A DNA stretch of 64,000 nucleotides from an uncultured Sphingomonadaceae bacterium (GCA_947497085.1 CANMFE010000003.1:124001-188000), one strand, 5' to 3'; counted from the stretch's first letter, positions 27,998-36,865 are shown. Notes: generated from the sequence alone by a model not told the origin. Numbers and translations: made by a program.

Positions 27998-28480
27998 ATG
28001 TCCAACCCGCGCATCATCCATGTTGATCTTGATGAAGAGACGATACTCTGGCGTAATGCAGATATCGAACAGGAGCGTCGGATCGCGATTTTCGACCTGA
28101 TCGAAGACAATTATTTCAGGCCCGAACGCGCATATGATGGCGGATATGCCGGACCGTATCGCTTGCAGCTATCGGTACATGAAGGCCGTCTGGCGCTGGC
28201 AATCGGCACCGAAGATGAGCAGCATCTGGAAACGATCGTGCTGGCTCTCGGTCGCTTCCGCCGCCCCATTCGTGACTATTTTGCGATATGTGACAGCTAT
28301 TATCAGGCCATCCGAAAAGCCACCGCACAGGAAATCGAAACCATCGATATGGCGCGCCGCGGCGTGCATAATGATGCAGCAGAAATGCTCAAAGAGCGGC
28401 TCGAAGGCAAGATCGAAGTCGACTTCCCGACCGCAAGGCGGCTTTTCACGCTTATCTGCGTATTGCATATCAAGGGATAG
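27998..28480 (+). CDS. UPF0262 family protein
   Basis: 160 residues from the ATG at 27998 (MSNPRIIHVDLDEETI); an ATG three codons upstream is possible. RNADIEQERRIAIFDLIEDN and YRLQLSVHEGRLALAI, with FRRPIRDYFAICDSYYQAIR, match the UPF0262 family, found almost only in alphaproteobacteria. The C-terminus ARRLFTLICVLHI is conserved in the family. Function is unknown. Divergent from dnaB, followed closely by a GH25 gene. Confidence 0.88.
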   Translation: MSNPRIIHVDLDEETILWRNADIEQERRIAIFDLIEDNYFRPERAYDGGYAGPYRLQLSVHEGRLALAIGTEDEQHLETIVLALGRFRRPIRDYFAICDSYYQAIRKATAQEIETIDMARRGVHNDAAEMLKERLEGKIEVDFPTARRLFTLICVLHIKG

Positions 28481-28507
28481 GACAATGCCGGGGGCAAGGA
28501 CAGAATA

Positions 28508-29203
28508 ATGCTGCAGCAATATCGTAAAAAGCTGGTCTTGCTGGCTGTGCTGGCAATTATTGCAGGCATAGCGGGTTTTGCTGCATGGAATTATATTGGG
28601 AAATGGACACCGCCACGCGATCAATACCCTACTCAAGGCGTCAGTGTCAGTGAAAGCAGTGGCAGCATAAACTGGCCAAATGTCAAAGCGCTGGGTGCTG
28701 ATTTTGCATATGTGCAGGTTGGTCTTGGATCAAATGTTCGCGACCGGAATTTTGCCGCGAATTTCATGGGTGCGCGCAAGGCAGGGCTGCGCGTTGGCGC
28801 AATGCACCAATATAGCCTGTGCGATGTTGCGCAGGAACAGGCGACAAATTTCGTCACAACCGTGCCGAGATCTTCCGCCGCGCTGCCGCCTGCCGTTGCG
28901 CTGGATTTTCATGAGGCGTGCAAAACGCGCCCTGTGCGCTCGCTTGTGCTAAGCGAGCTGGGCACTTTCCTGAACCAGATAGAAAGCCATAGCGGCAAAC
29001 CCGCCATATTGCGCATCAGCCAGGATTTTGAGGAACAGTATAAAGTCAGCGAAGCCATTGGCAGGACGATATGGGTGACAGGCAATTTTTTTGAACCCGA
29101 TTATGCCGCAAAACCATGGGTCATGTGGCAGGCGAATGAATATTACCGTATCAGGGGCATTGAAGGCCCTGTCAGATGGAGCGTTGTGCAAGGCAGCGAA
29201 TGA
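28508..29203 (+). CDS. GH25-family lysozyme, membrane-anchored or exported
   Basis: 231 residues. N-terminal hydrophobic segment LVLLAVLAIIAGIAGFAAW after a Lys/Arg-containing start fits a signal anchor or uncleaved signal. The GH25 barrel follows: GVSVSESSGSINWPNVKALG (the usual D-x-S-xxQ start is VSVSESSG here), FAYVQVGLGSNVRDRNF, LPPAVALDFHEACKTRP, and WVMWQANEYYRIRGIEGPV. It would cleave peptidoglycan between MurNAc and GlcNAc. The first catalytic-area aspartate of GH25 lysozymes (DVS at the barrel start) appears as SVS, so activity should be checked. Confidence 0.82.
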   Translation: MLQQYRKKLVLLAVLAIIAGIAGFAAWNYIGKWTPPRDQYPTQGVSVSESSGSINWPNVKALGADFAYVQVGLGSNVRDRNFAANFMGARKAGLRVGAMHQYSLCDVAQEQATNFVTTVPRSSAALPPAVALDFHEACKTRPVRSLVLSELGTFLNQIESHSGKPAILRISQDFEEQYKVSEAIGRTIWVTGNFFEPDYAAKPWVMWQANEYYRIRGIEGPVRWSVVQGSE

Positions 29204-29207
29204 GAAA

Positions 29208-29672
29208 ATGACAGTAAATTTATCCGAAGATGACATAGCGAAACTGAGTGAAACTGCACAGGCGGCCGCGCTGAAAGGCTATGCCCCCTATTCCCGTTAT
29301 CATGTCGGGGCCGCCTTGCTCTATGATGATGGCACCATAGTTACTGGCGCGAATTTTGAAAATGCAAGCTATGGCATGACGCTCTGCGCAGAAACCGTGG
29401 CCGTAGCCAAAGCCAGCAGCGAGGGCCGCCGCAAGGGACTGCGCGCGGTAGCCATTGCCGGAGGGCGCGTTGAAAATGGTGCACTGGTGATGGACAGCGC
29501 ACCCGTCACGCCATGCGGACGCTGCCGTCAGGTGCTCAACGAAGTCATCGGTGCGCCGGACAGCAGCGCGCTGGTGATTTGTTCCACATCAAATGATCCC
29601 GTCCTCTTTGACTTTTCCGACCTCTTGCCGCAGCCTTTCGGCCCCGCCCAGCTTGGCATCGAAACAGAGTGA
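29208..29672 (+). CDS. cdd: Cytidine deaminase
   Basis: 154 residues from the ATG at 29208, four bases after the GH25 stop; the longer frame overlaps that gene. Zinc site: [20 protein letters not shown] (CAE) and [13 protein letters not shown] (PCxxC), the complete cytidine deaminase set. Substrate-binding [13 protein letters not shown] is also present. It converts cytidine and deoxycytidine to uridine forms in pyrimidine salvage. Placed directly upstream of dcd, another cytosine-deaminating enzyme. Confidence 0.93.
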   Translation: MTVNLSEDDIAKLSETAQAAALKGYAPYSRYHVGAALLYDDGTIVTGANFENASYGMTLCAETVAVAKASSEGRRKGLRAVAIAGGRVENGALVMDSAPVTPCGRCRQVLNEVIGAPDSSALVICSTSNDPVLFDFSDLLPQPFGPAQLGIETE

Positions 29673-29685
29673 AAGCACGTTATCT

Positions 29686-30240
29686 ATGAGTATATTGTCC
29701 GACAAATGGATCCGTTCCCAGGCGCAGGAAAACGGCATGATCGAGCCGTTTGTCGAGGCGCAGCGCCGCGATGGCTGTATCAGCTATGGCCTGTCCTCCT
29801 ACGGCTATGACGCCCGTGTCGCGCCCGAATTCAAGATTTTCACCAATGTAGATTCCAGCGTGGTCGACCCCAAGGAATTTGATCCTAAAAACTTTGTCGA
29901 CCGCGAGACTGATGTGTGCATCATTCCGCCCAACAGCTTTGCCCTTGCCCGCACGGTCGAATATTTCCGCATCCCGCGCGACGTGCTGGTTATCTGCCTG
30001 GGCAAATCCACCTATGCGCGCTGCGGCATTATCGTCAACGTGACCCCGCTGGAACCCGGCTGGGAAGGCCATGTGACACTGGAATTTTCCAACACCACGC
30101 CCCTGCCCGCCAAAATTTACGCCAATGAAGGCGCCTGCCAGTTCCTGTTCCTGAAAGGCAATGAACCGTGCGAAACCAGCTATGCTGATCGCGCCGGCAA
30201 ATATATGGGACAGAAAGGTGTGACTCTGCCGAAACTTTAG
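29686..30240 (+). CDS. dcd: dCTP deaminase
   Basis: 184 residues from the ATG at 29686 ([20 protein letters not shown]), 13 bases after cdd; the longer frame overlaps cdd. Family motifs: [18 protein letters not shown] (structural), [40 protein letters not shown] with the catalytic glutamate, and [15 protein letters not shown]. It deaminates dCTP to dUTP to feed dTMP synthesis. Length is as expected. Confidence 0.95.
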   Translation: MSILSDKWIRSQAQENGMIEPFVEAQRRDGCISYGLSSYGYDARVAPEFKIFTNVDSSVVDPKEFDPKNFVDRETDVCIIPPNSFALARTVEYFRIPRDVLVICLGKSTYARCGIIVNVTPLEPGWEGHVTLEFSNTTPLPAKIYANEGACQFLFLKGNEPCETSYADRAGKYMGQKGVTLPKL

Positions 30241-30282
30241 GCTATTTAACTGCACGATTAAAACAACAAGAGGAAAGCCGAC

Positions 30283-31464
30283 ATGACCGATTCCCGTGAA
30301 TTTGACGTAATTGTATATGGCGCAAGTGGATTTACGGGGCGGCTCGTGGCCGAATATCTGGCAGGGCAATATGGCGTGGGCGGTGACGCACCCAAATGGG
30401 CGATGGCGGGCCGGTCAGAAGAAAAGCTTGCCAGCGTGCGTGACGAAATAGGTGCGCCCGTAGAAACACCGCTGGTAGTGGCAGACGCAAATGATACAGC
30501 CTCTATCGAAGACATGGTAAAACGTACCAAAGTGGTCCTCACAACCGTGGGGCCATATCAGCTTTACGGCAATGAACTGGTCGAAGCCTGCGCCGCGCAT
30601 GGCACCGATTATTGTGACCTATCCGGTGAGCCTGCCTGGATGCGGCAGATGATTGACGCACACCAGGACAAGGCCAAGGAGAGCGGCGCGCGCATCGTCT
30701 TTTCCTCCGGCTTTGACTCTATTCCGTTCGATTGCGGCGTGCTGATGTTGCAAAAAGAAGCGCGGCAACGCTTTGGCAAATCCGCCACCCGCGTCAAAGG
30801 CCGTGTGCGCGCGATGCAAGGCACGTTTTCGGGCGGCACAGCAGCCAGCCTGAAAGCCACGATGGCCGCGGCCGCCAAAGACCCTCAGGTGATTCAATAT
30901 CTGATGAATCCATTCTCACTCGCGGAAGGTTTTGAAGGCCCTGAGCAGCCCAAAGGCAACAAACCTGAATATGATGAACAGCTTGGCAGCTGGGCCACAT
31001 CTTTCATCATGGCGCCCATCAACACCAAAAATGTGCACCGTACCAATGCGCTGCTAGACCATGCTTATGGCGAGAATTTCGTTTATGATGAGATGATGCT
31101 GACAGGCCCCGGCGAACAGGGTGAGAAAATCGCGCACGGCGTGGCGAACAGCGACCCGATGGGCGGCGAAGGCGGCCCTAAGCCCGGTGAAGGCCCCGGC
31201 AAGGAAGAACGTGAAAACGGCTTTTACGACGTGCTTTTTGTCGGCAGCACTGATGATAATGAAACCGTGCTCTATTCAGTCAAGGGTGACAAGGACCCCG
31301 GCTATGGCTCGACATCCAAAATGATCGCCGAAACCGCGCTCTGCCTGGTGCAGGATGTCCCGCAAAGCGATGGCGGTATGTGGACACCTGGCGCGCTGCT
31401 GGGTGAGAAACTGGTGGACCGGTTACAGGCCAAGGCAGGTCTGACTTTTACTGCGGAAAATTGA
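30283..31464 (+). CDS. Saccharopine-dehydrogenase-like / trans-acting enoyl reductase family protein
   Basis: 393 residues. N-terminal Rossmann domain DVIVYGASGFTGRLVAEYL with NADP-type loop WAMAGRSEEKL. VLTTVGPYQLYGNELVEACA and GTDYCDLSGEPAWMRQMID, followed by SGFDSIPFDCGVLM, are the hallmarks of the group that includes mycobacterial trans-acting enoyl reductases. The C-terminal part has GSTSKMIAETALCLVQD. Members reduce C-C double bonds in lipids or have unknown substrates; no lipid synthesis genes are adjacent. AAGAGGAAAG precedes the ATG. Confidence 0.85.
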   Translation: MTDSREFDVIVYGASGFTGRLVAEYLAGQYGVGGDAPKWAMAGRSEEKLASVRDEIGAPVETPLVVADANDTASIEDMVKRTKVVLTTVGPYQLYGNELVEACAAHGTDYCDLSGEPAWMRQMIDAHQDKAKESGARIVFSSGFDSIPFDCGVLMLQKEARQRFGKSATRVKGRVRAMQGTFSGGTAASLKATMAAAAKDPQVIQYLMNPFSLAEGFEGPEQPKGNKPEYDEQLGSWATSFIMAPINTKNVHRTNALLDHAYGENFVYDEMMLTGPGEQGEKIAHGVANSDPMGGEGGPKPGEGPGKEERENGFYDVLFVGSTDDNETVLYSVKGDKDPGYGSTSKMIAETALCLVQDVPQSDGGMWTPGALLGEKLVDRLQAKAGLTFTAEN

Positions 31465-31496
31465 ATCCTGTAACTTAAACAAGCTAAGTGCAGATT

Positions 31497-32930
31497 CTAT
31501 CTGCCACTGCACTTCTCCCTCAACTTCTCGAACCCTGCCTTGGCTACCCTGTGCGCATCTTCGGTCGAAATTTCGTCCTGCGCCAGCATCGCCGTCTTCA
31601 TGTCAGGCACATGCACGCCAAAGCATTCGGCAAAGGCACGGTGCAGGGCACCTGCGGGCGCGGCACAGGCGGCCGCGACATCTTCCTGCGCTGTTACTGG
31701 CTGCGGCACCGGGATTTGCGCTGGTCCGCCATTGGACGGCGCGGACAGAGACAGTGCGGATAGCAGGCTTGGAGCCGCCGCGTCCCTTTTGGTGAGGGAT
31801 GGATGGTGTGGGGCGAATGTTTCACGAACAGTCTTGATGATCGACGTATGATCGAAGGGATATGGTCCTTTTGCGGGCCTTATCACAGTGCCGCCAGGGA
31901 TCCAGGGCGATATCAGAACGGCCGGGACACGCACGCCGTAACGGTCGAATGTAAAGCCATCAGGTGCCTTGTCATCGGGCGGTACAGCGGGTCCCGGCGG
32001 CACATGGTCATAGGTGCCGCCATGTTCGTCATAAGTAATTATGAACAGGGTATTTTCCCACTGCGGGCCTTTGCGGATCGCATTATAAACCTGTGCAATC
32101 AGTTTCTCACCATAAGTCACGTCGTGCGGCGGATGCTGGTCATTGGGAAGTTTTCCGGACAACATGGAGGGGTAATAGCGCGGCTCGATGAATGTATAAG
32201 GCTTTAGCTTACCCGCCTCTGCTTCTTTCAGGAAACCTTCATGCAGTAACGAGCCCTCAAATTCCAGAATCTTTGTGAACATATGATCATCGAGCCTGGC
32301 GAGCAAAGCTGCCTGCGGGAGATCATGATAGTAAATCCGCCAATCCACCTTGGCGATCTCAAGCTGGTTATAGATTGTTGGCATCATATAGGGATAATGC
32401 TCTGGCAGATTATTCACATATCCATCCGCAGTCGCTGCATGCGCAAAGAAGCGGTTGGGCCATGTCTGGTCCGGCGCCGATGCATGCCATTGATCCGAGA
32501 CACCGAAAGCGTTCGCCAGCGCACTCATTGCGGGAAGCTGCTCGGGCGTGAAACCATGCATGATGTTTTGCGGAACCGGCTGGCGATGAATGCCGGGCTT
32601 GTCCGAAGCTTGCGCCATATAATTGGCGACAAAGCCTGACATATTGGCTGGCCAGTCAGGCGGGGATTTTCCGACGCCATAAATCTGCTCGGTCATATCA
32701 CTGAATAATTCACCCGGATCAGGGTCCGGAATAGTCGCTATATCAGGCGGCAACGGCACATTCGGGCTGGCCCAAACCTTATAATCCTTGCCATTCCAAT
32801 GATTCGTGAACTGGCTTTCGCGCCCCGAAACACCATCATAATCCGGTCCGGCAGCGCGCAGCCGCCCGAGCATCGAATCAAAGGATCGATTCTCCAGCAT
32901 TAAAACTACAATATTCCTGATATCAGCCAT
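31497..32930 (-). CDS. Phospholipase C / acid phosphatase-type phosphoesterase
   Basis: 477 residues from the ATG at 32930 (MADIRNIVVLMLENRSFDSM). Alkaline-phosphatase-superfamily phosphoesterase with the metal/nucleophile motif LENRSFDSMLG, SDQWHASAPDQTWPNRFFAH, LFIITYDEHGGTYDHVPPG and PFDHTSIIKTVRETF; these match the PlcC/AcpA group. Known members cleave phospholipid head groups or phosphate esters outside the cell and usually carry a Tat signal. None is visible here even in the longer frame from 32978, so this one may be cytoplasmic. A LysR-family gene lies directly upstream on the same strand. Confidence 0.87.
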   Translation of the reverse strand: MADIRNIVVLMLENRSFDSMLGRLRAAGPDYDGVSGRESQFTNHWNGKDYKVWASPNVPLPPDIATIPDPDPGELFSDMTEQIYGVGKSPPDWPANMSGFVANYMAQASDKPGIHRQPVPQNIMHGFTPEQLPAMSALANAFGVSDQWHASAPDQTWPNRFFAHAATADGYVNNLPEHYPYMMPTIYNQLEIAKVDWRIYYHDLPQAALLARLDDHMFTKILEFEGSLLHEGFLKEAEAGKLKPYTFIEPRYYPSMLSGKLPNDQHPPHDVTYGEKLIAQVYNAIRKGPQWENTLFIITYDEHGGTYDHVPPGPAVPPDDKAPDGFTFDRYGVRVPAVLISPWIPGGTVIRPAKGPYPFDHTSIIKTVRETFAPHHPSLTKRDAAAPSLLSALSLSAPSNGGPAQIPVPQPVTAQEDVAAACAAPAGALHRAFAECFGVHVPDMKTAMLAQDEISTEDAHRVAKAGFEKLREKCSGR

Positions 32931-33132
32931 GGTCGCTTCTCTCGTCTGCTTGACGTTACGCGGCACCTGTCTGGGCACCGGCTCTAGATTCGCGACCTGC
33001 TTTTATGTGCACCAAGATGCACCTTGCAGCGCACTTACACAAATTAAAAATATTTTTCTGACTGTTACAGGCTGTAGCACCGGCCCTTGTCTAACTCAGG
33101 TGGAAGTGGAAATGCGCATGCATTAACGCCGC

Positions 33133-34125
33133 TTATTCCAGCTCCAGTTCCCCCGCGCATCGCAGGATGGCATCTTTCGACCATTGCAACAGAGGATTGG
33201 CGGAACCGCGTTCGTGCCATGCCATAACCCATTTGATGTCCGGCAAGTCGAATGGCGGCCGGAAAATTTTTATAGGGTACTGCCTGACTGCGGTTCTAGC
33301 CAACGTCATTGGCACAATGGCGAGGCAGTCGCTATGGGCAACAATTGCCGGCAGGGTGTGATTGCTCGAAGTCGCTATGCGCGTGGAACGACTCAATCCC
33401 ACACCACGGATATGCTGGCGCTCTACCGTGTGGTGGTGGTCCGGGTCAACGACATAGCTTGCATGCGGGCGGGACAGATAGGCATCAAGGGAAAGCTCGC
33501 CCTCCAGCTGTTTGTCATCACTGCGTCCGATACATACCAAACGCTCAACGCCTACGGCACGTATACAAAGCTCTTTTCGAAGCGACTCGGGAATAGCGGG
33601 CGAATCCATAAATTCGGTCGATGTAACCGCTATATCCACCGCCCCGGACTTAAGATCACCCGCCAGATTATGTGTCGCTGTAACAAACTGAACCTCAAGA
33701 TTTGGCGCTTCTTCTTCCAATATCGCGCACATTGGTCCGGCAAATGTGCTTATCACATTATCAACAGTTGCGATGCGTACAGGACCAGCGGCCAAGGCAG
33801 GATCAAATTTGCCGCCCTTTATGGCGGACTCAATATGTGCAAGCGCCGTTTCAAGCAGAAGCAGCAGCTCTTCACCTTTTGTGGTCCGGCGCATATTTGT
33901 GCCGTCACGAGTGAGCAGGTCGTCACCAAAATATGCCCGCAATGTTTTGAGTACATTGCTAACGGCTGGTTGAGACAGATTGAGTAGCTCTGCGGCTCTT
34001 GTAATACTCTCCTGCCGCAAAATTTCGCGCAGAATTGGCAATTGATTGAGGTTAAGTGACCGCAGGTTTTTCAATGATGGCACTGGAATGACACCTGTTT
34101 TGCTAATATGAAGCTTTTGGTCCAT
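33133..34125 (-). CDS. LysR-family transcriptional regulator
   Basis: 330 residues. Winged helix-turn-helix near residues 20-85: NLNQLPILREILRQESITRA, AELLNLSQPAVSNVLKTLRA and GDDLLTRDGTNMRRTTKGEE. The C-terminal effector domain follows (GPVRIATVDNVISTFAG, DIAVTSTEFMD, LPAIVAHSDCLAIVPMTLA), with the layout of NodD/PcaQ-like regulators. The N-terminal extension before the HTH is longer than usual, so the true start might be internal. It precedes the phosphoesterase gene on the same strand; an 11-bp motif occurs upstream of both genes. Confidence 0.88.
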   Translation of the reverse strand: MDQKLHISKTGVIPVPSLKNLRSLNLNQLPILREILRQESITRAAELLNLSQPAVSNVLKTLRAYFGDDLLTRDGTNMRRTTKGEELLLLLETALAHIESAIKGGKFDPALAAGPVRIATVDNVISTFAGPMCAILEEEAPNLEVQFVTATHNLAGDLKSGAVDIAVTSTEFMDSPAIPESLRKELCIRAVGVERLVCIGRSDDKQLEGELSLDAYLSRPHASYVVDPDHHHTVERQHIRGVGLSRSTRIATSSNHTLPAIVAHSDCLAIVPMTLARTAVRQYPIKIFRPPFDLPDIKWVMAWHERGSANPLLQWSKDAILRCAGELELE

Positions 34126-34461
34126 CTGCCAAAAAGAATATTGGCATCACCAATAGCGCCTTGCGCATCGCAATGCAATTTGCGCTCAGGACGCGCAGAA
34201 TGACAATGGAATAATAATATCAAATAGTCGTTATTTGCCTTTGTGATTTCACACCGTGCATATTTACTGGCAATAATATAGTCACATTTAATCAGCAATA
34301 TCCGCCGGGTCGCAACTTTGCTGATATGCCGCAATATCATCATTTCAATGTAAAAAGATGAACAAGCCTATTACAGGCTGTTTATCGGCTTGAATCCACA
34401 ATACTAAGCGGTTTGCGCGATACATCACCCAAAACATTATTAAAACATGAATGCAGGAAAA
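34126..34461. other. Non-coding A/T-rich intergenic region upstream of the LysR gene
   Basis: No convincing gene. It holds an inverted repeat GCCAA-N8-TTGGC (34128-34145) directly at the LysR gene start, a LysR-site-like position, and one copy of the motif TTACAGGCTGT (34371-34381) also found at 33065-33075. Confidence 0.5.
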
Positions 34462-34558
34462 TGGTGGAGCCTAGCGGGATCGAACCATTTCAGGTCGCTT
34501 GACGGCCTGAACAACAAATACCCAGCGGTTCACTACAACACCCTGAGCTACGAACCTC
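34462..34558 (-). pseudogene. Degenerate duplicate of tRNA-Ala
   Basis: The 3' part is identical to the neighbouring tRNA-Ala, including the T loop, the second acceptor strand and CCA (shared block 34459-34486 versus 34579-34606, exactly 120 bp apart). The 5' part keeps TAGCTCAG, the D-arm signature, but the acceptor 5' strand no longer pairs, the D stem is broken, and the anticodon arm is replaced by an unrelated hairpin (TTCAGG/CCTGAA). Flanking TAAAACATG is also duplicated, so this is a tandem gene duplication that has decayed. Confidence 0.7.
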
Positions 34559-34581
34559 AATCACCAGCTAAAACATGGAAA

Positions 34582-34657
34582 TGGTGGAGCCTAGCGGGAT
34601 CGAACCGCTGACCTCTTCGCTGCCAGCGAAGCGCTCTCCCAGCTGAGCTAAGGCCCC
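34582..34657 (-). tRNA. tRNA-Ala (anticodon GGC)
   Basis: 76 nt with encoded CCA. Acceptor GGGGCCT pairs with AGGCTCC and includes the G3-U70 alanine identity pair. D stem GCTC/GAGC, anticodon stem CTTCG/CGAAG with loop CTGGCAG (anticodon GGC, reads GCC/GCU), T stem AGCGG/CCGCT. All arms pair cleanly. Confidence 0.97.
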
Positions 34658-34763
34658 ATATCGGCGCGGCAACGTGATTCTCGCCGCGCGGGAAGTCTCT
34701 TTAGTGCAGCGGGCGTATCTTTTGCAAGATACAATTCACATATACCCGCTGCGCTCAATATAA

Positions 34764-35093
34764 TCAGGTTTCGTCTTTATCGTCGTCGTCACCTTTTGAT
34801 TTGGTAACGCCCAGATCGTCATCACCGCCCAGATCAATATCATTGTCCGGCGAATCATCATCTTCATCAATATCGGAGCTGACATCTTCGTCATCGGCAA
34901 GGTCGGTATCACCGTCCTTCGTTTTCTTGTCGGCTTCATCAAACGGCATTGGCTGTTTTGACTTCAGGACAGGCTCAGGCTCCCATTCATTGCCGCATTC
35001 GATGCAGGTCGCCGGGTCATCCTTGCCCAGATCGTAGAAGCGCGTGCCACATTTTGGGCAGCTCTGTTTTGTACCCCATTCAGGCTTAACCAT
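34764..35093 (-). CDS. TIGR02300 / FYDLN-acid family protein
   Basis: 109 residues. N-terminal zinc ribbon with two CxxC pairs, SCPKCGTRFYDLGKDDPATC followed by IECG, including the name-giving FYDLN-like motif FYDLG. The C-terminal half is strongly acidic (ASP/GLU runs such as DIDEDDDSPDNDIDLGGDDD). The family is restricted mostly to alphaproteobacteria and its function is unknown; a nucleic-acid or ribosome-related role is often suspected but not shown. It lies between tRNA-Ala and aroA. Confidence 0.9.
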   Translation of the reverse strand: MVKPEWGTKQSCPKCGTRFYDLGKDDPATCIECGNEWEPEPVLKSKQPMPFDEADKKTKDGDTDLADDEDVSSDIDEDDDSPDNDIDLGGDDDLGVTKSKGDDDDKDET

Positions 35094-35250
35094 GAATTGC
35101 TCTCAATCTTTCCAAAGTAAAATCACATATGCAGCATATAAATTTGCCACCAAATTCGCGAGCGCCTTGCCATAGCTTGGCGGCGCTGTCAAAAGCCGTT
35201 GTGTCAAATTTCATGCCCGATTGAAGGGCACATAGCTAGAAACAGCGCCA

Positions 35251-36606
35251 ATGCAAGAAAAAGCCTATGAAAATAATATGCGGACATTCCATGCAGGGGG
35301 GGCGCTCACCGGCATAATTCGTGTGCCGGGCGACAAATCCATCTCGCATCGCGCGCTTATGCTATCCGCGCTGGCCATTGGTGAAAGCAAGATTCGCGGG
35401 CTTCTGGAAGGCGAGGATGTACTTTCCACCGCAGCGGCATTGCGCGCCATGGGCGCGGATATCAAGCGGCATGATGACGGCACCTGGATCGTGCACGGCG
35501 TGGGTACCGGAGGTCTGACGCAGCCGGACCAGGCGCTGGACATGGGCAATAGCGGAACATCGGCGCGCCTGCTTATGGGCCTGCTGGCCAGCCATGACAT
35601 CACGGTCAGCATGACAGGCGACGCATCGCTATCGAGCCGGCCCATGGCGCGTGTCACTGACCCGCTTGGCAGGATGGGGGGCGAGTTTACCACCAGCCCA
35701 GGCAGTACATTGCCCCTCATGCTGCGCGGCATGACACCCGCCGTGCCAATTGAATACCGGCTGCCTGTCGCCTCCGCACAGGTGAAATCCGCTATATTGC
35801 TGGCGGGCCTCAACACGCCGGGTATCACGCGCGTAATCGAACCTGTCCCGACCCGTGACCATAGCGAACGCATGCTGAAAGGTTTTGGCGCGAATATTGA
35901 CGTTAGGAGCGATGCAGACGGGGTGCGCACAATATCGCTGCACGGCCCGGCCGAATTGCAGCCGCGAGATATCACGGTGCCAGGCGATCCTTCATCCGCG
36001 GCATTTTTTATGGTGGCTGCGCTCATTGTGCCCGGAAGTGACCTGATAATTGAAAATGTCGGCATCAACGCCACCCGTGCTGGACTGATCGGTCTGCTAC
36101 AGGACATGGGCGGGCATATCGAATTGCAGAACGAACGGGACGTGGGAGGCGAACCGGTTGCGGATCTGCATGTGCGTCACAGTGCGTTAAAAGCGGTCGC
36201 CGTCGACCCTGCCATTGCGCCAAGCATGATAGACGAGTTCCCCGTTTTCTTTGTTGCCGCCGCCATGGCCGAAGGACAGACGGTCACCAGTGGCCTTGAA
36301 GAGCTGCGCGTCAAGGAATCGGATCGCCTTGCCATGATGGCCAAAGGATTGCAGGAAATCGGTGTAGAGCTTCAGGAAAATGAGGATGGTCTTGTTATAG
36401 AGGGCCGCTCTGGGAAACCCTTTATAAGCCGCGGAGAGTCCCCCATCCATGCTGCACTCGACCACCGTATCGCGATGAGCTTCGCCATAGCAGGTCTCGC
36501 ATCAAAAAGCGGTGTGACGATCGATGATATCAGCCCGATCGCAACCAGCTTTCCGAATTTCGAAACACTGATAGAACAGACAATGACAGAAGAGGTACAG
36601 GGATAA
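35251..36606 (+). CDS. aroA: 3-phosphoshikimate 1-carboxyvinyltransferase (EPSP synthase)
   Basis: 451 residues; an ATG at 35278 is a possible alternative start. EPSP synthase motifs: RVPGDKSISHRALMLSALA, DMGNSGTSARLLMGLLASHD, LPVASAQVKSAILLAGLNTP, VPGDPSSAAFFMVAALIVP, and ELRVKESDRLAMMAKGLQEI. The substrate-binding region is GNSGTSARLLMG here, with alanine after the SGTS, as found in class II (glyphosate-tolerant type) enzymes of alphaproteobacteria, rather than the class I GNAGTAMRPL. It joins shikimate-3-phosphate and PEP in aromatic amino-acid synthesis. First gene of aroA-DUF-cmk. Confidence 0.96.
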   Translation: MQEKAYENNMRTFHAGGALTGIIRVPGDKSISHRALMLSALAIGESKIRGLLEGEDVLSTAAALRAMGADIKRHDDGTWIVHGVGTGGLTQPDQALDMGNSGTSARLLMGLLASHDITVSMTGDASLSSRPMARVTDPLGRMGGEFTTSPGSTLPLMLRGMTPAVPIEYRLPVASAQVKSAILLAGLNTPGITRVIEPVPTRDHSERMLKGFGANIDVRSDADGVRTISLHGPAELQPRDITVPGDPSSAAFFMVAALIVPGSDLIIENVGINATRAGLIGLLQDMGGHIELQNERDVGGEPVADLHVRHSALKAVAVDPAIAPSMIDEFPVFFVAAAMAEGQTVTSGLEELRVKESDRLAMMAKGLQEIGVELQENEDGLVIEGRSGKPFISRGESPIHAALDHRIAMSFAIAGLASKSGVTIDDISPIATSFPNFETLIEQTMTEEVQG

Positions 36607-36610
36607 CATT

Positions 36611-36865
36611 ATGGAAACTGCAGATATTTTTGGCGCGATCGGATCAATCCTCATCCTGCTCGCCTTCGCTTATGTCAATGTGCTGAAACGCGCGCCTGAC
36701 ATCACCTTTAACGTTATGAACCTGCTTGGTGCCGGCGGCCTCGCAGTATCGCTTTATATTAATTATAACCTGCCTGTGCTGCTGCTGGAGATCACATGGA
36801 TGGCGATTGCTGTCTATGGCATAGTCTCGCTGCTGATGGCGCGAGGCAAGGAAAACGCGGTCTGA
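36611..36865 (+). CDS. Small membrane protein, CBU_0592-like
   Basis: 84 residues, 4 bases after aroA and overlapping cmk by one base. Three hydrophobic stretches: DIFGAIGSILILLAFAYVNV, LLGAGGLAVSLYINYN and EITWMAIAVYGIVSLLMA. The pattern GAIGSILILLAF...LNLLGAGGL...E-TW-AIA-YG matches the small CBU_0592-type membrane domain. Function is unknown. The same genes around it (aroA, cmk, rpsA) suggest conserved co-expression rather than pathway membership. Confidence 0.75.
   Translation: METADIFGAIGSILILLAFAYVNVLKRAPDITFNVMNLLGAGGLAVSLYINYNLPVLLLEITWMAIAVYGIVSLLMARGKENAV

Noticed and set aside
33062..33078. Pho-box-like CTGTTAC...CTGTAGC
   Set aside because: The spacing is 10, not 11 bp, and it points away from both flanking genes.
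34462..34558. A second functional tRNA
   Set aside because: Acceptor and D stems do not pair and no valid anticodon arm can be drawn.
34459..34606. Phage or island attachment-site duplication at tRNA-Ala
   Set aside because: Repeats are only 120 bp apart, no integrase or foreign genes are nearby, and the flanking TAAAACATG is duplicated too; tandem gene duplication explains it better.
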